Assembly (NCBI GenBank): GCA_903819815.1
Contig: CAIJFC010000290.1
Location: forward strand, 1 to 14,713
Origin: an uncultured Bacteroidota bacterium
GTDB lineage: Bacteria; Bacteroidota; Bacteroidia; Flavobacteriales; Flavobacteriaceae
Reading direction: 5' to 3'
Length of the DNA stretch: 14,713 nucleotides
Part shown: positions 13,544 through 14,713 of the stretch, piece by piece
Numbering within the stretch: the first letter of the stretch is position 1
Layout of the letters: every line of letters starts with the position of its first letter
Made by a program: the position numbers and the translations under genes
Notes under the pieces: model-generated
The model's database searches: none
Seen by the model: the letters and a program-made list of their open reading frames with translations, nothing else
What the model was told of the DNA's origin: nothing

Positions 13544-13559
13544 TATTTTTGCAAATATA
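13544..13559. promoter_or_regulatory. Palindromic overlapping promoter boxes for nadE (+) and gldB (-)
   Basis: The 16 bases form a near-perfect dyad. The plus strand reads TATTTTTG (13544-13551) and the minus strand reads TATATTTG (13559-13552); both fit TAnnTTTG. Predicted starts are near 13557 for nadE and 13545 for gldB, giving leaders of about 34 and 99 nt. Good TTG elements at the usual spacing are missing on both sides; for gldB a TTTG lies 25 nt upstream (13588-13585). Confidence 0.5.
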
Positions 13560-13590
13560 TACATTGCAGTTCTATAAACTATAACAAAAA

Positions 13591-14397
13591 ATGTCTAAAA
13601 AAAGTACAATTCAAGTTGAAAAAGTGAACCAACATATTGAGAACTGGTTAAAAGAGTACGCAATTGCTTCAAAAACCAATGGTTTTGTTGTTGGTATTTC
13701 GGGCGGAGTAGATTCGGCGGTTACTTCTACCTTATGTGCTCAAACAGGATTTCCAACTTTGTGTGTTGAAATGCCGATTCATCAAAATGAAAGCCACGTA
13801 AGTCGAGGGAAAGAACACATTGAACAGCTTAAAAATAGGTTTTCAAATGTTCAAAGTGTTATCACCGATTTGACTTCGGTTTTTGACGAATTTGTCAAAA
13901 TAGTTCCAACTGGGGAGGATGAAAATAAAAAACACCTTGCTTTAGCAAATACTAGAGCGCGATTGAGGATGACCACTTTGTATTATCATGCAGGAATAAA
14001 TGGCTATTTAGTAGCTGGAACCGGGAATAAAGTAGAAGATTTTGGCGTTGGTTTTTATACAAAATATGGTGATGGTGGCGTTGATTTAAGTCCGATTGCT
14101 GATTTAATGAAATCGGATGTTTTTGCTTTGGGAGACTATTTAGAGATTCCAAATTCGATATTGATTGCCGAACCATCGGACGGCCTATTTGGCGATGCAA
14201 GATCAGATGAAGAGCAACTTGGCGCCAGTTACGATGAACTCGAATGGGCTATGAATGAGGATAAAAATGGTAAAACTGCCGCTGATTTTTTGGGTAGAGA
14301 ACAAATCGCATTTTCGATTTATAAAAAATTAAATACGGTAAATCAACACAAAATGAATCCAATTCCGGTGTGCTTGATACCAAAAGAATATAAATAG
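13591..14397 (+). CDS. nadE: NadE, ammonia-dependent NAD synthetase
   Basis: NadE amidates nicotinic acid adenine dinucleotide to NAD with ATP and ammonia, the last step of NAD synthesis. The 268-residue protein has the PP-loop SGGVDS (37-42), ANTRARLRM (119-127), AGTGNKVEDFGVGFYTKYGD (142-161), the DLSPIADLMKSDV segment (165-177), and the C-terminal PSDGLFGDARSDEEQLG loop (195-211). It lacks the N-terminal glutaminase domain of the glutamine-using form, and its length is close to the E. coli enzyme (about 275). The ATG at 13591 follows the divergent promoter region by about 30 nt. pth follows 14 nt downstream and is probably in the same transcript. Confidence 0.96.
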   Translation: MSKKSTIQVEKVNQHIENWLKEYAIASKTNGFVVGISGGVDSAVTSTLCAQTGFPTLCVEMPIHQNESHVSRGKEHIEQLKNRFSNVQSVITDLTSVFDEFVKIVPTGEDENKKHLALANTRARLRMTTLYYHAGINGYLVAGTGNKVEDFGVGFYTKYGDGGVDLSPIADLMKSDVFALGDYLEIPNSILIAEPSDGLFGDARSDEEQLGASYDELEWAMNEDKNGKTAADFLGREQIAFSIYKKLNTVNQHKMNPIPVCLIPKEYK

Positions 14398-14411
14398 TTT
14401 ACTTTAGCAAG

Positions 14412-14713
14412 ATGATAAAATGGCTAAATAATTTATTTAATATAAAAATCACCTCAGACAAATCGGATGATATGAATAAATTTTTAATAGTTGGACTTGG
14501 AAATATTGGTGCTGAATATGCTAATACCAGACATAATATAGGTTTTAAAGTCCTAGATTTTATTGCAAATAAAGAAGGGGCTAGTTTTAATGATTTAAAA
14601 TTAGGAGCTGTTGCTGAATTAAAAATCAAAGGAAAGACCTTCTTCCTTTTAAAGCCAAACACCTATATGAATTTAAGTGGAAAAGCAGTACACTATTGGA
14701 TGGATAAAGAAAA
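14412..14713 (+). CDS. pth: Pth, peptidyl-tRNA hydrolase (3' end cut by window edge)
   Basis: Pth cleaves peptidyl-tRNA released from stalled ribosomes. One hundred codons are visible. From the ATG at 14412 they include GLGNIGAEY (28-36, substrate-contacting Asn31), NTRHNIGF (38-45, catalytic His41) and KPNTYMNLSG (at about 81-90), all diagnostic of bacterial Pth. A second ATG at 14472 would start the protein at MNKFLIVGLGN, the usual Pth N-terminus. The first ATG adds 20 residues (IKWLNNLFN and so on), an extension I believe occurs in other flavobacterial Pth proteins and which fits the 14-nt gap after nadE; I therefore prefer it, but weakly. The C-terminal half lies outside the window. Confidence 0.93.
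   Translation, partial: MIKWLNNLFNIKITSDKSDDMNKFLIVGLGNIGAEYANTRHNIGFKVLDFIANKEGASFNDLKLGAVAELKIKGKTFFLLKPNTYMNLSGKAVHYWMDKE

Noticed and set aside
14399..14662. 87-codon minus-strand frame over the pth start
   Set aside because: Antisense to clear Pth motifs; shadow frame.
1..14713. Undescribed multi-gene system, mobile element, tRNA or rRNA gene
   Set aside because: Nearly all coding space is accounted for by known core or gliding genes; no transposase, integrase, toxin-antitoxin, defence gene or structured RNA is visible.

Overview
The window is AT-rich chromosomal DNA that is best read as Flavobacterium or a close relative (Bacteroidota, Flavobacteriaceae). Three things support this. 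The gliding-motility genes gldB and gldC are both present. Several gene starts are preceded by the Bacteroidota -7 promoter word TAnnTTTG instead of a sigma70 -10 box, with no clear Shine-Dalgarno sequences. The division/cell-wall genes have the Bacteroidota gene order and domain features: an FtsI with a C-terminal PASTA domain, an FtsL-like small protein, a MraY with a long inserted loop, and no murF between murE and mraY.

Layout. Positions 1-10332, all on the minus strand, hold the front of a dcw (division and cell wall) cluster. In transcription order it is mraZ, rsmH, ftsL-like, ftsI, murE, mraY, murD, ftsW and murG; murG runs off the left edge. Most junctions overlap or are 1-3 nt apart. 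Three are wider (murE-mraY, murD-ftsW, ftsW-murG), and each of these carries short repetitive sequence. A fourth such element lies inside the 5' end of murG. Positions 10333-10690 are a 358-nt AT-rich divergent intergenic region. Its mraZ side holds a 10-bp-periodic TGGTA repeat array that looks like an autoregulatory MraZ operator, next to a TATTTTTG promoter box. On the plus strand follow an alpha/beta hydrolase, a strong intrinsic terminator whose 3' arm overlaps the next promoter, and the ribosome-assembly GTPase gene engB. Converging on engB from the minus strand is the coupled pair gldB-gldC. Divergent from gldB, sharing a palindromic promoter region, is nadE, followed closely by pth, which is cut by the right edge.

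How the genes work together. MurE, MurD, MraY and MurG make and lipid-link the peptidoglycan precursor. FtsW polymerises it and FtsI crosslinks it at the septum, with the FtsL-like protein as a likely membrane partner. RsmH modifies 16S rRNA, and MraZ probably represses the cluster through the repeat array. GldB and GldC belong to the gliding machinery. EngB, NadE and Pth are housekeeping genes.

I see no mobile element, CRISPR array, RNA gene, defence locus or undescribed multi-gene system. The interesting content is regulatory and small-scale: the MraZ-box array, the promoter/terminator overlap, TTG starts in mraZ and murE, and short repeats in dcw spacers. Three gene starts differ from the longest-ORF choice or need explanation: engB at 11530, gldB at 13446, and murG, whose N-terminal extension is repeat-derived.
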